Source: Comamonadaceae bacterium PBBC2
GTDB taxonomy: Bacteria > Pseudomonadota > Gammaproteobacteria > Burkholderiales > Burkholderiaceae_C
Reading direction: 5' to 3'
Assembly (NCBI GenBank): GCA_002255935.1
Contig: NKIO01000016.1
Location: 1-59,717, forward strand
DNA length: 59,717 nucleotides
Part shown: positions 9,129-20,001 of the stretch, piece after piece
How positions within the stretch are numbered: position 1 is the stretch's first letter
How the letters are laid out: every line of letters starts with the position of its first letter
Made by a program: the position numbers and the translations under genes
The notes under the pieces: generated by a model
The model's input: the letters and a program-made list of their open reading frames with translations, nothing else
What the model was told of the DNA's origin: nothing
Database searches by the model: none

Positions 9129-10337
9129 ATGCACCTTGATTTGAACCCCAACCAGCCCGCCGTTGCCGGCGTCACCGACGCCTGGCGTGACCCCTTGGGG
9201 CTCATGCTGGCTTCCACGGGCGAAGGGGTTTTTGGTGTGGACTTGGAGGGTTTGTGCGTCTTCATCAACCCGGCCGGTGCCCGCATGATCGGCTTTGAGC
9301 CGGCGCAGGTCTTGGGCCAAAACATGCACATCCTGACCCACCACTCGCATGGTGACGGGGCGCATTACCCGATGGACGACTGCCCGATTTACAACGCCTT
9401 TCGACGGGGTGAGCCCTGCCGCATCGACAGCGAGGTCTTTTGGCGGCAAGACGGCAGCAGCTTTGCGGTGGAGTATTCGAGTTACCCCGTGTTTGACCAA
9501 GGCCAGGTGCGCGGCGCGGTGGTCACCTTTGTGGACATCACCGAGCGCAAGCGGGCCCAAGAGGCCTTGCACCGGGCCAAGGACGAACTCGAGGTGCGCG
9601 TGGCCGAGCGCACCCATGCGCTGGAAACCGCCTTGCAGCAATTGCGCGAACTGGCCGCTTGGTCGGAGGCTGTGCGCGAAGAAGAGCGCACCCGCATCGC
9701 CCGCGAGGTGCACGACGAATTGGGCAGTTTGCTGGTGGCCCTCAAGATGGATGTGAGCTGGCTGGACAAGCGCCTGTCAGAGCAAGCGCAACGCGCAGCG
9801 CAAGAAGCGCAAACCATGCGCGAGAAGATGCGTGGCAAGTGCCAGAACATGAGCCGCCTGATCGAGAACGCGGTGGTCAATGTGGGGCGCATCATCACCG
9901 ACCTGCGCCCCAGCATCTTGGACCATCAGGGCCTGTGGGGCGCACTGGAGTGGCAGGCGCAAGAGTTTGTGCAGTCGGCTGAGCAAGAACTCAAGTGGTG
10001 CATGGAGGTCAACGAGCAGCGCGTCTTGCCCGAGCCCATGGCCATGGCGGTGTTTCGCATCTTTCAAGAAATGCTCAGCAATGTGGGCCGCCATGCGCAG
10101 GCCCGCACGGTGGACGTGGACATCGTCGAGCGTGAGGGCTGGCTGCACCTGTCGGTGGAAGACGATGGTTGCGGAGCCTTGCCCCAAGCGTTCGATTCGG
10201 CGCAGGCCTACGGCATCATGGGCATGCGCGAGCGGGCGCGGCACTTTGGGGGCGTGATCGACATCGACAGCCAACCCGGTCGGGGCACGCGCATGCGCTT
10301 GTCCATGCCTTTGCCGGTGCACGAGGTGGCCCCATGA
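9129..10337 (+). CDS. PAS-domain sensor histidine kinase, NarL/HisKA_3 type
   Basis: 402 residues. A PAS domain covers about 20-140 (from LGLMLASTGEGVFGVDLEG to VVTFVDITERKRAQEAL). A coiled-coil linker follows (~141-180), then the HisKA_3 dimerisation box EEERTRIAREVHDELGS with phospho-acceptor His195. The ATPase domain has GIMGMRERA and GRGTRMRLSMPL. There is no membrane segment, so the sensor is cytoplasmic. The stop overlaps the response regulator start by 4 bases, a typical two-component pair. The signal is unknown; the next operon downstream is for cyanate, which is a possible but unproven target. Confidence 0.88.
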   Translation: MHLDLNPNQPAVAGVTDAWRDPLGLMLASTGEGVFGVDLEGLCVFINPAGARMIGFEPAQVLGQNMHILTHHSHGDGAHYPMDDCPIYNAFRRGEPCRIDSEVFWRQDGSSFAVEYSSYPVFDQGQVRGAVVTFVDITERKRAQEALHRAKDELEVRVAERTHALETALQQLRELAAWSEAVREEERTRIAREVHDELGSLLVALKMDVSWLDKRLSEQAQRAAQEAQTMREKMRGKCQNMSRLIENAVVNVGRIITDLRPSILDHQGLWGALEWQAQEFVQSAEQELKWCMEVNEQRVLPEPMAMAVFRIFQEMLSNVGRHAQARTVDVDIVEREGWLHLSVEDDGCGALPQAFDSAQAYGIMGMRERARHFGGVIDIDSQPGRGTRMRLSMPLPVHEVAP

Positions 10338-10987
10338 ACACCACCGTGCGCTTGCTGCTGGGCGACGACCACAAGATCGTGCGAGAAGGCTTGAAGATGG
10401 TGCTGGCCGATGACCCAGCGGTGCAGGTGGTGGCCGAAGCCGACACCGGCCCCGCCGTGCTGGATGCGGTGCAAAACCTGCAGGGGCCGCAGGGCATCGA
10501 CGTGGTGCTGCTGGACATCGCCATGCCCGGCATGGACGGGCTGGATGTGTTGCAGGTGCTCAAGCGCGATTGGCCCGGCTTGCCGGTGCTGATGCTCAGC
10601 ACCTACCCCGAAAAACAATACGCGGTGCGTTGCATCAAGCTGGGCGCATCGGGCTACCTGAACAAAAGCACCGACCCGGATGCGCTGCTGGCGGCGGTGC
10701 ACCGCGTGGCCGCCGGTGGCATGCACCTCACGCCGGCCACGGCCGAAGCATTGGCCAGTCTGGTGAGCCAAGGTCGCACCAAAACAGGGATCGAAGTCCT
10801 GTCGCACCGCGAGCATCAGGTCTATCTTTTGTTGACCCAAGGCCACACCGTGACCGAAATTGGTGCGCAACTGAGCCTGGCCCCCAACACCGTGAGCACT
10901 TACCGTGCACGCATCCTGGAAAAAACCGGCACCAAGAACGATGTGGAGCTGGCTTTGTATGCGCAAAGCTTGGGCGGGGCGCGTTGA
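10334..10987 (+). CDS. NarL/LuxR-family response regulator
   Basis: 217 residues. The receiver domain (1-125) has the acidic pair GDDH, phospho-acceptor Asp61 in VVLLDIAMPGMDG and the conserved Lys in SGYLNKS. A LuxR-type helix-turn-helix (about 150-205) has LSHREHQVYLLLTQGHTVTEIG and NTVSTYRARILEKTG. It overlaps the kinase gene by 4 bases and is surely its partner. The 271-base stretch that follows holds a palindromic repeat and the promoter of the cyanate operon. Confidence 0.9.
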   Translation: MNTTVRLLLGDDHKIVREGLKMVLADDPAVQVVAEADTGPAVLDAVQNLQGPQGIDVVLLDIAMPGMDGLDVLQVLKRDWPGLPVLMLSTYPEKQYAVRCIKLGASGYLNKSTDPDALLAAVHRVAAGGMHLTPATAEALASLVSQGRTKTGIEVLSHREHQVYLLLTQGHTVTEIGAQLSLAPNTVSTYRARILEKTGTKNDVELALYAQSLGGAR

Positions 10988-11022
10988 GCGGATTTCTTGG
11001 GCCAAAAACCACCGTCGACGTT

Positions 11023-11098
11023 CTCCCGCAGGTCGGAGCTTCAGCGCCGACATGGTTGAGCGTGCATGGGTTCATGTCGTGGCTGAAGCCGCCAACCT
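11023..11098. repeat. Palindromic extragenic repeat, copy 2
   Basis: The left arm is GCAGGTCGGAGCTTCAGCGC followed by CGACATG; the right arm, CATGTCGTGGCTGAAGCC then GCCAACCT, is its imperfect reverse complement. The arms match copies 1 and 3 in the window. It lies between the response regulator and the cyanate operon promoter. Confidence 0.65.
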
Positions 11099-11124
11099 CC
11101 AGACCAGCGGTTCTGCTGTGCTCT

Positions 11125-11144
11125 TTGTAGGGCCGGCCCTACAA
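11125..11144. repeat. Perfect 20-bp palindrome
   Basis: TTGTAGGGCCGGCCCTACAA reads the same on both strands. It sits 26 bases after palindromic repeat copy 2 and 65 bases before the sigma-54-type promoter of the cyanate operon. It may be a short member of the same repeat family or a protein-binding site. Confidence 0.6.
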
Positions 11145-11208
11145 GCTGTCGACAAGCGCACCACGATTTGCAGCTGAAAGTCTGATCTGGCATGGCCAGG
11201 GCGTTTTC

Positions 11209-11224
11209 TGGCCCGCGCTTTGCA
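11209..11224 (+). promoter_or_regulatory. Sigma-54-type (-24/-12) promoter of the cyanate operon
   Basis: TGGCCCGCGCTTTGCA matches the RpoN consensus TGGCACG-N4-TTGCW with the invariant GG and GC at the right spacing. Transcription would start near 11236, 23 bases before the cynA-like ATG. This fits nitrogen-regulated use of cyanate. No convincing NtrC site was found upstream. Confidence 0.65.
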
Positions 11225-11258
11225 TAGCCCATGGCATCACTCACTTTGCGAGCCTGCC

Positions 11259-12665
11259 ATGTCTGAATTTTTTGATCCGTACAACGCCGACCGCCCCTTG
11301 ATGCTCAAGTGCAGCTGCGGCCGAGACCATTCGCCCGCAGACCACCATGCCGAGACGGTCGCCGATGCGGCGGCTGCCCAGCTGCGTGCCCGCTCAGAAA
11401 CCGCCGAGTTCGAGGCCTACAGCCAGGAATTCATCGAGGCCACCTTGGTCAAGGCCTTGTTCCCACAAGACCAAGAGCGCCGCATGTTCTTGCGTGCGGT
11501 GGGCAAGAAGACCGCCATGGCCGCCATTGCCAGCGTCTTGCCCATGGCCAGCTTGCAGGCCATGGCGCAAGACAAAGGTCCGTTGGAAAAAACCAACCTC
11601 AAGATCGGCTTCATCCCGATCACCTGCGCCACGCCACTCATCATGGCGCACCCCTTGGGCTTTTACCAAAAGCAGGGCCTGAACGTCGAAGTCACCAAGA
11701 CCGCAGGCTGGGCCTTGGTGCGCGACAAGATGATCAACAAGGAATACGACGCTTCGCATTTTTTGTCGCCCATGCCCTTGGCCATCAGCATGGGGCTGGG
11801 TTCGAACGCCACGCCCATGAACGTGGCCACGGTGCAAAACGTCAATGGCCAGGCCATCACCTTGGCCCTCAAGCACAAAGACAACCGCGACCCCAAAAAC
11901 TGGAAGGGCTTCAAGTTCGGTGTGCCGTTTGACTACTCGATGCACAACTTCTTGCTGCGCTACTACCTGGCCGAAAACGGCATCAACCCCGACACCGATG
12001 TGCAGATCCGCGTGATCCCGCCGGCGGAGATGGTGGCCAACTTGCGTGCGGGCAACATCGACGGCTTCTTGGGCCCTGACCCCTTCAACCAGCGTGCGGT
12101 GTTCGACGAAGTCGGCTTCATCCACATGCTCACCAAAGACCTGTGGAATGGCCACCCTTGCTGCGCCTTTGGCACCAGCACCGAGTTCATCCAAAAGAAC
12201 CCCAACACCTTTGCGGCGCTGTACCGTGCCGTGCTCACGGCTGCGGCCATGGCGCGTCAGCCGGGCAACCGCGAGCTGATCGCCAAAGTGATCTCGCCCG
12301 CACAGTACCTGAACCAACCCGAAGCGGTACTCAGCCAAGTGCTCACTGGCAAGTTTGCCGATGGCTTGGGCAAAGTCATGAACGTGCCTGACCGCGCCGA
12401 CTTTGACCCCATGCCTTGGCAGAGCATGGCGGTGTGGATGCTCACCCAGATGAAGCGCTGGGGCTACGTCAAGGGCGAGGTCAACTACAAACAGATCGCC
12501 GAAAAGGTGTTCCTGATCACCGATGCGCGCAAGCACATGAAAGACCTGGGCCAGCCCTTCACAGCAGGCCCGGCCTACGCCAAGCACACCATCATGGGCA
12601 AAGCCTTTGATGCGGCCAAGCCCGAGGAATACCTCAAGAGCTTTGCCATCAGCAAGATGGGGTGA
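11259..12665 (+). CDS. cynA: Nitrate/cyanate/bicarbonate-type ABC transporter, substrate-binding protein
   Basis: 468 residues of the NrtA/CmpA/CynA family. An N-terminal extension carrying a CSCGRDHS motif (18-25) precedes a twin-arginine export signal (Arg74-Arg75, RRMFLRAVGKKTA, then a hydrophobic stretch to LQAMAQ). The solute-binding domain starts at NLKIGFIPITCATPLIMAHP. It heads an operon ending in cyanase, so cyanate is the best-supported substrate; nitrate or bicarbonate carriers look alike by sequence. The ATG at 11259 follows a sigma-54-type promoter at a suitable distance. Confidence 0.85.
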   Translation: MSEFFDPYNADRPLMLKCSCGRDHSPADHHAETVADAAAAQLRARSETAEFEAYSQEFIEATLVKALFPQDQERRMFLRAVGKKTAMAAIASVLPMASLQAMAQDKGPLEKTNLKIGFIPITCATPLIMAHPLGFYQKQGLNVEVTKTAGWALVRDKMINKEYDASHFLSPMPLAISMGLGSNATPMNVATVQNVNGQAITLALKHKDNRDPKNWKGFKFGVPFDYSMHNFLLRYYLAENGINPDTDVQIRVIPPAEMVANLRAGNIDGFLGPDPFNQRAVFDEVGFIHMLTKDLWNGHPCCAFGTSTEFIQKNPNTFAALYRAVLTAAAMARQPGNRELIAKVISPAQYLNQPEAVLSQVLTGKFADGLGKVMNVPDRADFDPMPWQSMAVWMLTQMKRWGYVKGEVNYKQIAEKVFLITDARKHMKDLGQPFTAGPAYAKHTIMGKAFDAAKPEEYLKSFAISKMG

Positions 12666-12671
12666 TCGGCC

Positions 12672-13538
12672 ATGAACACCATGCACCTCAATTTGCGAGC
12701 GGCCTTGGTCTCGCTGCTCATGTTTCTGGTCTTTCTGGGCGCATGGCAGTTGTCGGCCACCGCACCCTCGGTGGCAGGCGCGGCCAAAGCGGGCATGACG
12801 GCCGATGAGATCGAGTACCAAAAAATGATGGGCAAGGACCCCGGCGCTGTCAAAAGCACGGGCTTTCCGCCGCCCCTGGAGGTGGGCAAAGCCATCGTGG
12901 GCCATCTGTCCGACCCCTTCTACGACAAGGGCCCCAACGACAAAGGCATCGGCATCCAGTTGGCGCATTCGCTCGGCCGTGTGGGGTTGGGGTTTTTCTT
13001 GGCCGTGCTGGTGGCGCTGCCCGTGGGTTTCATGATCGGCATGTCGCCCCTCATGCGCAAGGCGTTTGATCCCTTTGTGCAGGTGCTCAAGCCCATCAGC
13101 CCGCTGGCGTGGATGCCCCTGGCGCTGTACACCTTGAAAGACTCGGATGTCAGCGGCATCTTCGTGATCTTCATCTGCTCGGTCTGGCCCATGTTGATCA
13201 ACACCGCCTTTGGTGTGGCCGCGGTCAAGCGCGACTGGCTCAACGTGGCCAGCACCCTGGAAGTCAAGCCTTTGCGCAAAGCGTTTCAGGTCATCTTGCC
13301 CGCTGCGGCGCCCACCATCGTGACCGGCATGCGCATCAGCATGGGCATTGCATGGTTGGTGATCGTCGCCGCCGAGATGCTGGTGGGCGGCACCGGTGTG
13401 GGCTACTTTGTGTGGAACGAGTGGAACAACCTCTCGCTGGTGAATGTGATCTTTGCCGTGCTGGTGATCGGTGTGGTCGGCATGTTGCTGGACCTGGCCT
13501 TTGCCCAGGTTCAAAAGGCGGTGACCTATGTGGAGTGA
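12672..13538 (+). CDS. cynB: ABC transporter permease (NrtB/CynB-like)
   Basis: 288 residues of the BPD_transp_1 family with several hydrophobic membrane spans. The cytoplasmic EAA-type loop is near VAAVKRDWLNVASTLEVKPL. The insertion after the first span (AGMTADEIEYQKMMGKDPG) is typical of nitrate/cyanate permeases in this family. It starts 6 bases after the binding-protein gene. The ATPase gene may begin inside its last codons. It forms the inner-membrane channel for the ion delivered by the periplasmic binding protein. Confidence 0.85.
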   Translation: MNTMHLNLRAALVSLLMFLVFLGAWQLSATAPSVAGAAKAGMTADEIEYQKMMGKDPGAVKSTGFPPPLEVGKAIVGHLSDPFYDKGPNDKGIGIQLAHSLGRVGLGFFLAVLVALPVGFMIGMSPLMRKAFDPFVQVLKPISPLAWMPLALYTLKDSDVSGIFVIFICSVWPMLINTAFGVAAVKRDWLNVASTLEVKPLRKAFQVILPAAAPTIVTGMRISMGIAWLVIVAAEMLVGGTGVGYFVWNEWNNLSLVNVIFAVLVIGVVGMLLDLAFAQVQKAVTYVE

Positions 13539-13608
13539 ACTCAGTGAACGCGCGTTGATCGCCCCTTTGCCATCCGACCTTCCTGCACCCCAACCCAAGG
13601 CCAAAGCC

Positions 13609-14403
13609 ATGAACGCTTTCCTGAAAATCGAACAACTGGGCAAGGCCTACCAAAGCGACAAGCCGGTGTTTGCCGATGTGAACTTCACCATCGACAAAGG
13701 TGAATTCGTCTGCATCATCGGCCACTCGGGTTGCGGCAAAACCACCATCTTGAACGTGCTGGCCGGGCTCGACACCGCCACCCAAGGCTATGCCTTCATG
13801 GACGGGCGTGAGATCGCAGGCCCAAGCCTGGAGCGCGGCGTGGTCTTCCAAAGCCATGCGCTCATGCCTTGGCTCACGGTGCGGCAAAACATCGCCTTTG
13901 CCGTCAATTCCAAATGGCCCGAGTGGAAAGCACCCCAGGTCAACGTGCATGTGGAAAAGCACGTGGGCATGGTCGGCTTGCTGCACGCCATCGACAAAAA
14001 GCCCAGCCAGCTCTCAGGCGGCATGAAGCAGCGCGTGGGCATTGCCCGGGCCTTTGCCATCCAGCCCAAGATGCTCTTGCTGGACGAGCCCTTTGGCGCC
14101 TTGGATGCGCTGACACGCGGCACCATCCAAGACGAGCTGATGACCATCGTGCGCCAGACGCAGCAGACGGTGTTCATGATCACGCACGACGTGGACGAAG
14201 CCATTTTGCTGTCCGACCGCATCTTGCTCATGAGCAATGGCAACGAATCAGGTGGCCAGTATGTGCCCGGTGGCTTGGCCGAAGTGGTGGTCAACCCGCT
14301 GCCGCGCGAGCGCACCCGTGCGCAGTTGCACCACCTGCCGGGCTACTACGACATGCGCAACCACATCGTCGACTTTTTGGTGTCACGCGCCAAAGCCCAT
14401 TGA
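13609..14403 (+). CDS. cynD: ABC transporter ATP-binding protein (NrtD/CynD-like)
   Basis: 264 residues from the ATG at 13609. Walker A is GHSGCGKTT, the signature motif is LSGGMKQRVGIARA, Walker B is MLLLDEPFGALD and the switch His lies in ITHDVDEAILLSDR. It energises the cyanate/nitrate-type permease encoded just upstream. An in-frame ATG at 13528, overlapping the permease end, would add 27 residues rich in Pro and Ala; conserved sequence starts at MNAFLKIEQLGKAY, so the shorter form is preferred, but neither start has a strong ribosome site. Confidence 0.85.
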   Translation: MNAFLKIEQLGKAYQSDKPVFADVNFTIDKGEFVCIIGHSGCGKTTILNVLAGLDTATQGYAFMDGREIAGPSLERGVVFQSHALMPWLTVRQNIAFAVNSKWPEWKAPQVNVHVEKHVGMVGLLHAIDKKPSQLSGGMKQRVGIARAFAIQPKMLLLDEPFGALDALTRGTIQDELMTIVRQTQQTVFMITHDVDEAILLSDRILLMSNGNESGGQYVPGGLAEVVVNPLPRERTRAQLHHLPGYYDMRNHIVDFLVSRAKAH

Positions 14404-14448
14404 ATTGTTGCATCCCGAATTTTCATCAACCCCCTCAAGAGGTCTTTC

Positions 14449-14892
14449 ATGAACCGTTTAAAAGTCACCGAAAAAATCATCTCCACCAAAGTGGCCAAAG
14501 GCATCAAGTGGAGCGACGTCGCCGACAAAGTCGGCCTGTCCAAAGAATGGGTCACCGCCGGGTGCCTGGGCCAAATGACCTTTGATGCCAAGCAAGCCAA
14601 AATCATCGGCAAGATCTTTGGCCTGAGCGCCGACGAAATCAAATGGCTGCAAGTGGTGCCCTACAAAGGCTCGCTGCCCAGCCAAGTGCCTACCGACCCG
14701 CTGATCTACCGCTGGTACGAAATCGTCAGCGTCTACGGCACCACCATCAAAGAGCTGATCCACGAAGAGTTCGGCGACGGCATCATGAGCGCCATCGACT
14801 TCAGCATGGACATCGTGCGCCAGCCCGACCCCAAGGGCGACCGCGTGAACGTGGTGCTGTCGGGCAAGTTCTTGCCGTACAAGCAGTATTGA
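14449..14892 (+). CDS. cynS: Cyanase (cyanate hydratase)
   Basis: 147 residues, the normal length. The active-site triad is present with the spacing of E. coli Arg96/Glu99/Ser122: here Arg88, Glu91 and Ser114, within YRWYEIVSVYG and GDGIMSAIDFSMD. The enzyme converts cyanate and bicarbonate to ammonia and CO2, so the operon supplies nitrogen from cyanate. A Shine-Dalgarno site (AAGAGG) lies before the ATG. A terminator follows. Confidence 0.97.
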   Translation: MNRLKVTEKIISTKVAKGIKWSDVADKVGLSKEWVTAGCLGQMTFDAKQAKIIGKIFGLSADEIKWLQVVPYKGSLPSQVPTDPLIYRWYEIVSVYGTTIKELIHEEFGDGIMSAIDFSMDIVRQPDPKGDRVNVVLSGKFLPYKQY

Positions 14893-14918
14893 AATCCTGT
14901 GCCCTGCGGGGCACCCCC

Positions 14919-14955
14919 AAAGCCGTGCTGAACATCGTTCACCACGGCTTTTTTA
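14919..14955 (+). terminator. Rho-independent terminator after cynS
   Basis: A hairpin with arms AGCCGTG and CACGGCT, extended by TGAA/TTCA across a mismatch, is followed directly by a run of six T. It lies 27 bases after the cynS stop and closes the cyanate operon. Confidence 0.85.
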
Positions 14956-15155
14956 CGTCTGATCTTCATCTGAAGATGCCTCGTGCTTAAAACGGTCAAA
15001 CAATGATGAAAACCAAATGCCTTTCCTCACCACACGACCTCAGCCTATGAGTGCTCCTGTTCGGTCATCACAACACCGTCTGCCAACCCCACGCCGCCAA
15101 CTGGCGTCATACGGTGGAGCGGTTGAAGGCGGTGTTTAGGGGGTGGGGCGGTTGA
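14956..15155. other. Intergenic region with an imperfect inverted repeat
   Basis: About 200 bases between the cynS terminator and the toxin-like gene carry no open gene. Near its end (about 15068-15139) arms of the form AACACCG...CCAACC and GGTTG...CGGTGTT face each other across about 40 bases. This marks the edge of the lower-GC module and could be an old element end, but no transposase or target duplication is visible. Confidence 0.35.
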
Positions 15156-15752
15156 TCAAGCTTTGATGGGGCGGAAGTAGCCCTTGATGCAATCGGTATT
15201 GCGGATGCAAAGCTGAATATGGTTTTCACTGCGAAAACCCGCATGGGGATAGAGGTGTGTGCCTTCTAAAAAAGGCCCACGCACAGAGTCGTATTCTTCT
15301 TCGCCGCGCTCTTTACGGTATTCATGCAAGTAGTTGAGGACCAGGCAGTCGAGCTTCCGGCCAGCCTTGTCAGGTGTGTTGCCGACATTGACGGGCATGG
15401 GTGTACCTGTCAGTTGCATGGTTTGTTCAAGCTCTTCATGTGCGGTCTGCACCTGCCGTAAACCCTCTTTGTCGAACAGATCCAGGCAGCGGCGCAAATC
15501 AATGATGGCGCCAACAACAAATGGGGACGTGATTTTCCCCTCTTGTTGTTTAAGTTCAGCCCACTCTTGTGCGCGTGCTGGGTTGCCTTCCCAAAAGTAG
15601 ATGCCGTGTCCAAGCCAGTCATAGATCTTGGTGGATGGCTTCAAGTGGATGGTTTTGCCAGAGAGTAGAGCTTCGCCAACGGCTTTGTCACAGCCGTGAA
15701 AGCCCAGAACGAAGCTGGGCTGGTATTCGTATGTGGACCAGTGAGCAGACAT
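15156..15752 (-). CDS. Putative ADP-ribosyltransferase-like toxin of a two-gene module
   Basis: 198 residues without signal or membrane segment. I do not know a named family. Visible features suggest an ADP-ribosyltransferase (PARP-like) fold: GFHGCDKAVGEALL near the N-terminus could give the NAD-binding His, YDWLGHGIYFWEGNPARAQEWA the Tyr strand, and ENHIQLCIRN near the C-terminus the third motif. The start overlaps the stop of a 67-residue partner gene by one base, the usual order for antitoxin then toxin. GC is near 50% in places, against well over 60% in neighbouring genes, so horizontal transfer is likely. The toxin role is inference. Confidence 0.6.
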   Translation of the reverse strand: MSAHWSTYEYQPSFVLGFHGCDKAVGEALLSGKTIHLKPSTKIYDWLGHGIYFWEGNPARAQEWAELKQQEGKITSPFVVGAIIDLRRCLDLFDKEGLRQVQTAHEELEQTMQLTGTPMPVNVGNTPDKAGRKLDCLVLNYLHEYRKERGEEEYDSVRGPFLEGTHLYPHAGFRSENHIQLCIRNTDCIKGYFRPIKA

Positions 15753-15955
15753 CAGCCGCGATAGGGCTTGGCCAGCTCACCTTTCTTGTCCAGGATGCCT
15801 GCTCGCATGAGAAATGCTTGGGCGGTTTTTTTGGATTCGCGAATTTCGCGGCCAAAGGCCTGCATGTCGGCAATGCGTTCATCAGGCGTCATGACGACCA
15901 CAGATTTGCCGCGAGGCGGCGTGGCCACTTTGTTCGGTTTATTCATGGTGATCAT
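15752..15955 (-). CDS. Small putative antitoxin partner
   Basis: 67 residues, basic N-terminus (NKPNKVATPPRGKSVVV) then a helical C-terminus with AQAFLMRAGILDKKGELAKPYR, a motif type seen in small partner proteins of predicted toxin-antitoxin pairs. The ATG at 15955 is preceded by GGGAG at good spacing; a second ATG at 15946 is possible. The stop overlaps the next start as TGATG, so translation is coupled. It lacks an obvious helix-turn-helix domain. Function is inferred from gene order only. Confidence 0.55.
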   Translation of the reverse strand: MITMNKPNKVATPPRGKSVVVMTPDERIADMQAFGREIRESKKTAQAFLMRAGILDKKGELAKPYRG

Positions 15956-16047
15956 ATGGGGCTCCCTGAGAATGCATTTTTATGCTTTTGGATGACTATA
16001 CATTGCCATGTGAGGCTTGAGAATCAGAAAAGCTTAAAATCCCAAGC

Positions 16048-16141
16048 TTCCCAAGGAGCGTTGCAGCCCGCCGCCTTTCAGGCGCCGCAGGTCAGGCTTG
16101 GGGCCTTCAATTCCTGATTGTTTTGCACAACGACGCTCACC
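16048..16141 (+). promoter_or_regulatory. S-adenosylhomocysteine (SAH) riboswitch upstream of metH part 2
   Basis: The stretch contains the conserved core AAGGAGCGTTGCAGC, a variable hairpin (GCCGCCTTTCAGGCGCCGC), then AGGTCAGGCTTGGG, and further on ACGACGCTC. P1 forms between CCCAAG (16050-16055) and CTTGGG (16097-16102). The GAGCG at 16056-16060 can pair with CGCTC at 16134-16138 as the riboswitch pseudoknot. This closely follows the known SAH aptamer of beta- and gammaproteobacteria, an on-switch that senses S-adenosylhomocysteine upstream of methyl-cycle genes. Confidence 0.88.
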
Positions 16142-16161
16142 TGTAGCCCCAAGGTGAGTCT

Positions 16162-18906
<2,745 letters not shown>

Positions 18907-18912
18907 AACACC

Positions 18913-19983
18913 ATGCGCAACTTCTGGACGGCCTGCGGCCACCAACACCTGATCCCCAACAAGCGGGGTTGGCTGGTGCCCAGTCCAGACTATTGGCGGC
19001 TTTGGCTGCAGCGCCCCGAAATGGCGCTGGTGCCCGAATCGTGCCGCGAAGAAGAGCGATTGCACAAGGCGCTGCTCGAGACGCCCCTGATGCAGGTCGC
19101 GCCGGCCAAGCTGCAAGCCTTCAAGGACGACGACGCCCGCGAGAACTACGAGTTGTTCTTGCGCTTTCGGGACGACGTCGAGCGTGCAGGCTCACTGGAA
19201 TCGGCCTACATGGGCTGGATTCAGAGCGGCAACATCCAACTGCCGCCGCTGTTCATCGATGTCGTGGTGCAGGCCATCGTCAGCCACCTGTTGACGGACG
19301 CCGACGATGCCTGGGTTTGGCGTGCGGCCGAGTTGTTGTTCAGACGGCAACGCATCACCCTCGAGGGCGGCCGCGTGTTGGCGGGCGACAGCGACACGCT
19401 CGACGCCTTGCAGGCCACAGGCGGTTTGGGCGAGATGGGGCGTCTGTTGATCGAAGGCGGTGCGCCGCTCAAGGCGGTGGATGTGAAGGTGCTGCACCCC
19501 GACAACGCCGAGCGCTACTTCGCGCAGCGCGAAGGCCTGGGCCGCTATGCATTCATGCTCGATTTGACGCACGAGTTGCACAACGAATTGCCACACGGCC
19601 TCATCCTGAGCATGGTCAATGCACGCTCAGGCCTCAAGTCCCTGTCCATCGTTTTGGCGCGTTGGGTGCAACACTTTTTGGGCGTGGCGGTCAGCATTGA
19701 GCCGGTGCAAAAAGTCGACGACCCGGCCTGGCGTTGGCATGTGGGGCTGGACGTCACGGCCACCGCTTTGCTCAACGATTTGTACCAAGGGCAGGCGCTG
19801 GACACGCAACGCCAGCAGCAACTCATCAGCCTGTTCAAGCTGCGCTTTGACAACCCGCAAGACATGCGCGCCGATGTGCAGAGCAAGCCGGTCTATCTGG
19901 GCTTGGCCATGAATGCGCAAGGCCTGCTCAAACTCAAACCGCAAAACCTCTTGCTCAATTTGCCTTTGGCCAACGCTGTTTAA
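18913..19983 (+). CDS. DUF6352-like protein of unknown function
   Basis: 356 residues, soluble, no signal. It begins MRNFWTACGHQHLIPNKRGWL and has an N-terminal helical part with RPEMALVPESCREEERLHKALL. I recognise it as resembling the DUF6352 family of Burkholderiales; no catalytic motif is evident. It starts 6 bases after metH part 2 and is probably cotranscribed under the same riboswitch, which hints at a link to methionine or cobalamin metabolism. It converges with the nrsF-like gene. Confidence 0.75.
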   Translation: MRNFWTACGHQHLIPNKRGWLVPSPDYWRLWLQRPEMALVPESCREEERLHKALLETPLMQVAPAKLQAFKDDDARENYELFLRFRDDVERAGSLESAYMGWIQSGNIQLPPLFIDVVVQAIVSHLLTDADDAWVWRAAELLFRRQRITLEGGRVLAGDSDTLDALQATGGLGEMGRLLIEGGAPLKAVDVKVLHPDNAERYFAQREGLGRYAFMLDLTHELHNELPHGLILSMVNARSGLKSLSIVLARWVQHFLGVAVSIEPVQKVDDPAWRWHVGLDVTATALLNDLYQGQALDTQRQQQLISLFKLRFDNPQDMRADVQSKPVYLGLAMNAQGLLKLKPQNLLLNLPLANAV

Positions 19984-20001
19984 GTGAGCGCTGTGCGCCG
20001 A

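Noticed and set aside
11100..11208. NtrC site upstream of the cyanate promoter
   Set aside because: Only a GCACC half-site with a poorly spaced, mismatched second half was found.
11394..13643. Long minus-strand frame opposite the cyanate transporter genes
   Set aside because: It runs antisense across well-supported ABC genes, is very His/Gly/Asp-rich in a way typical of GC-rich shadow frames, and shows no domain.
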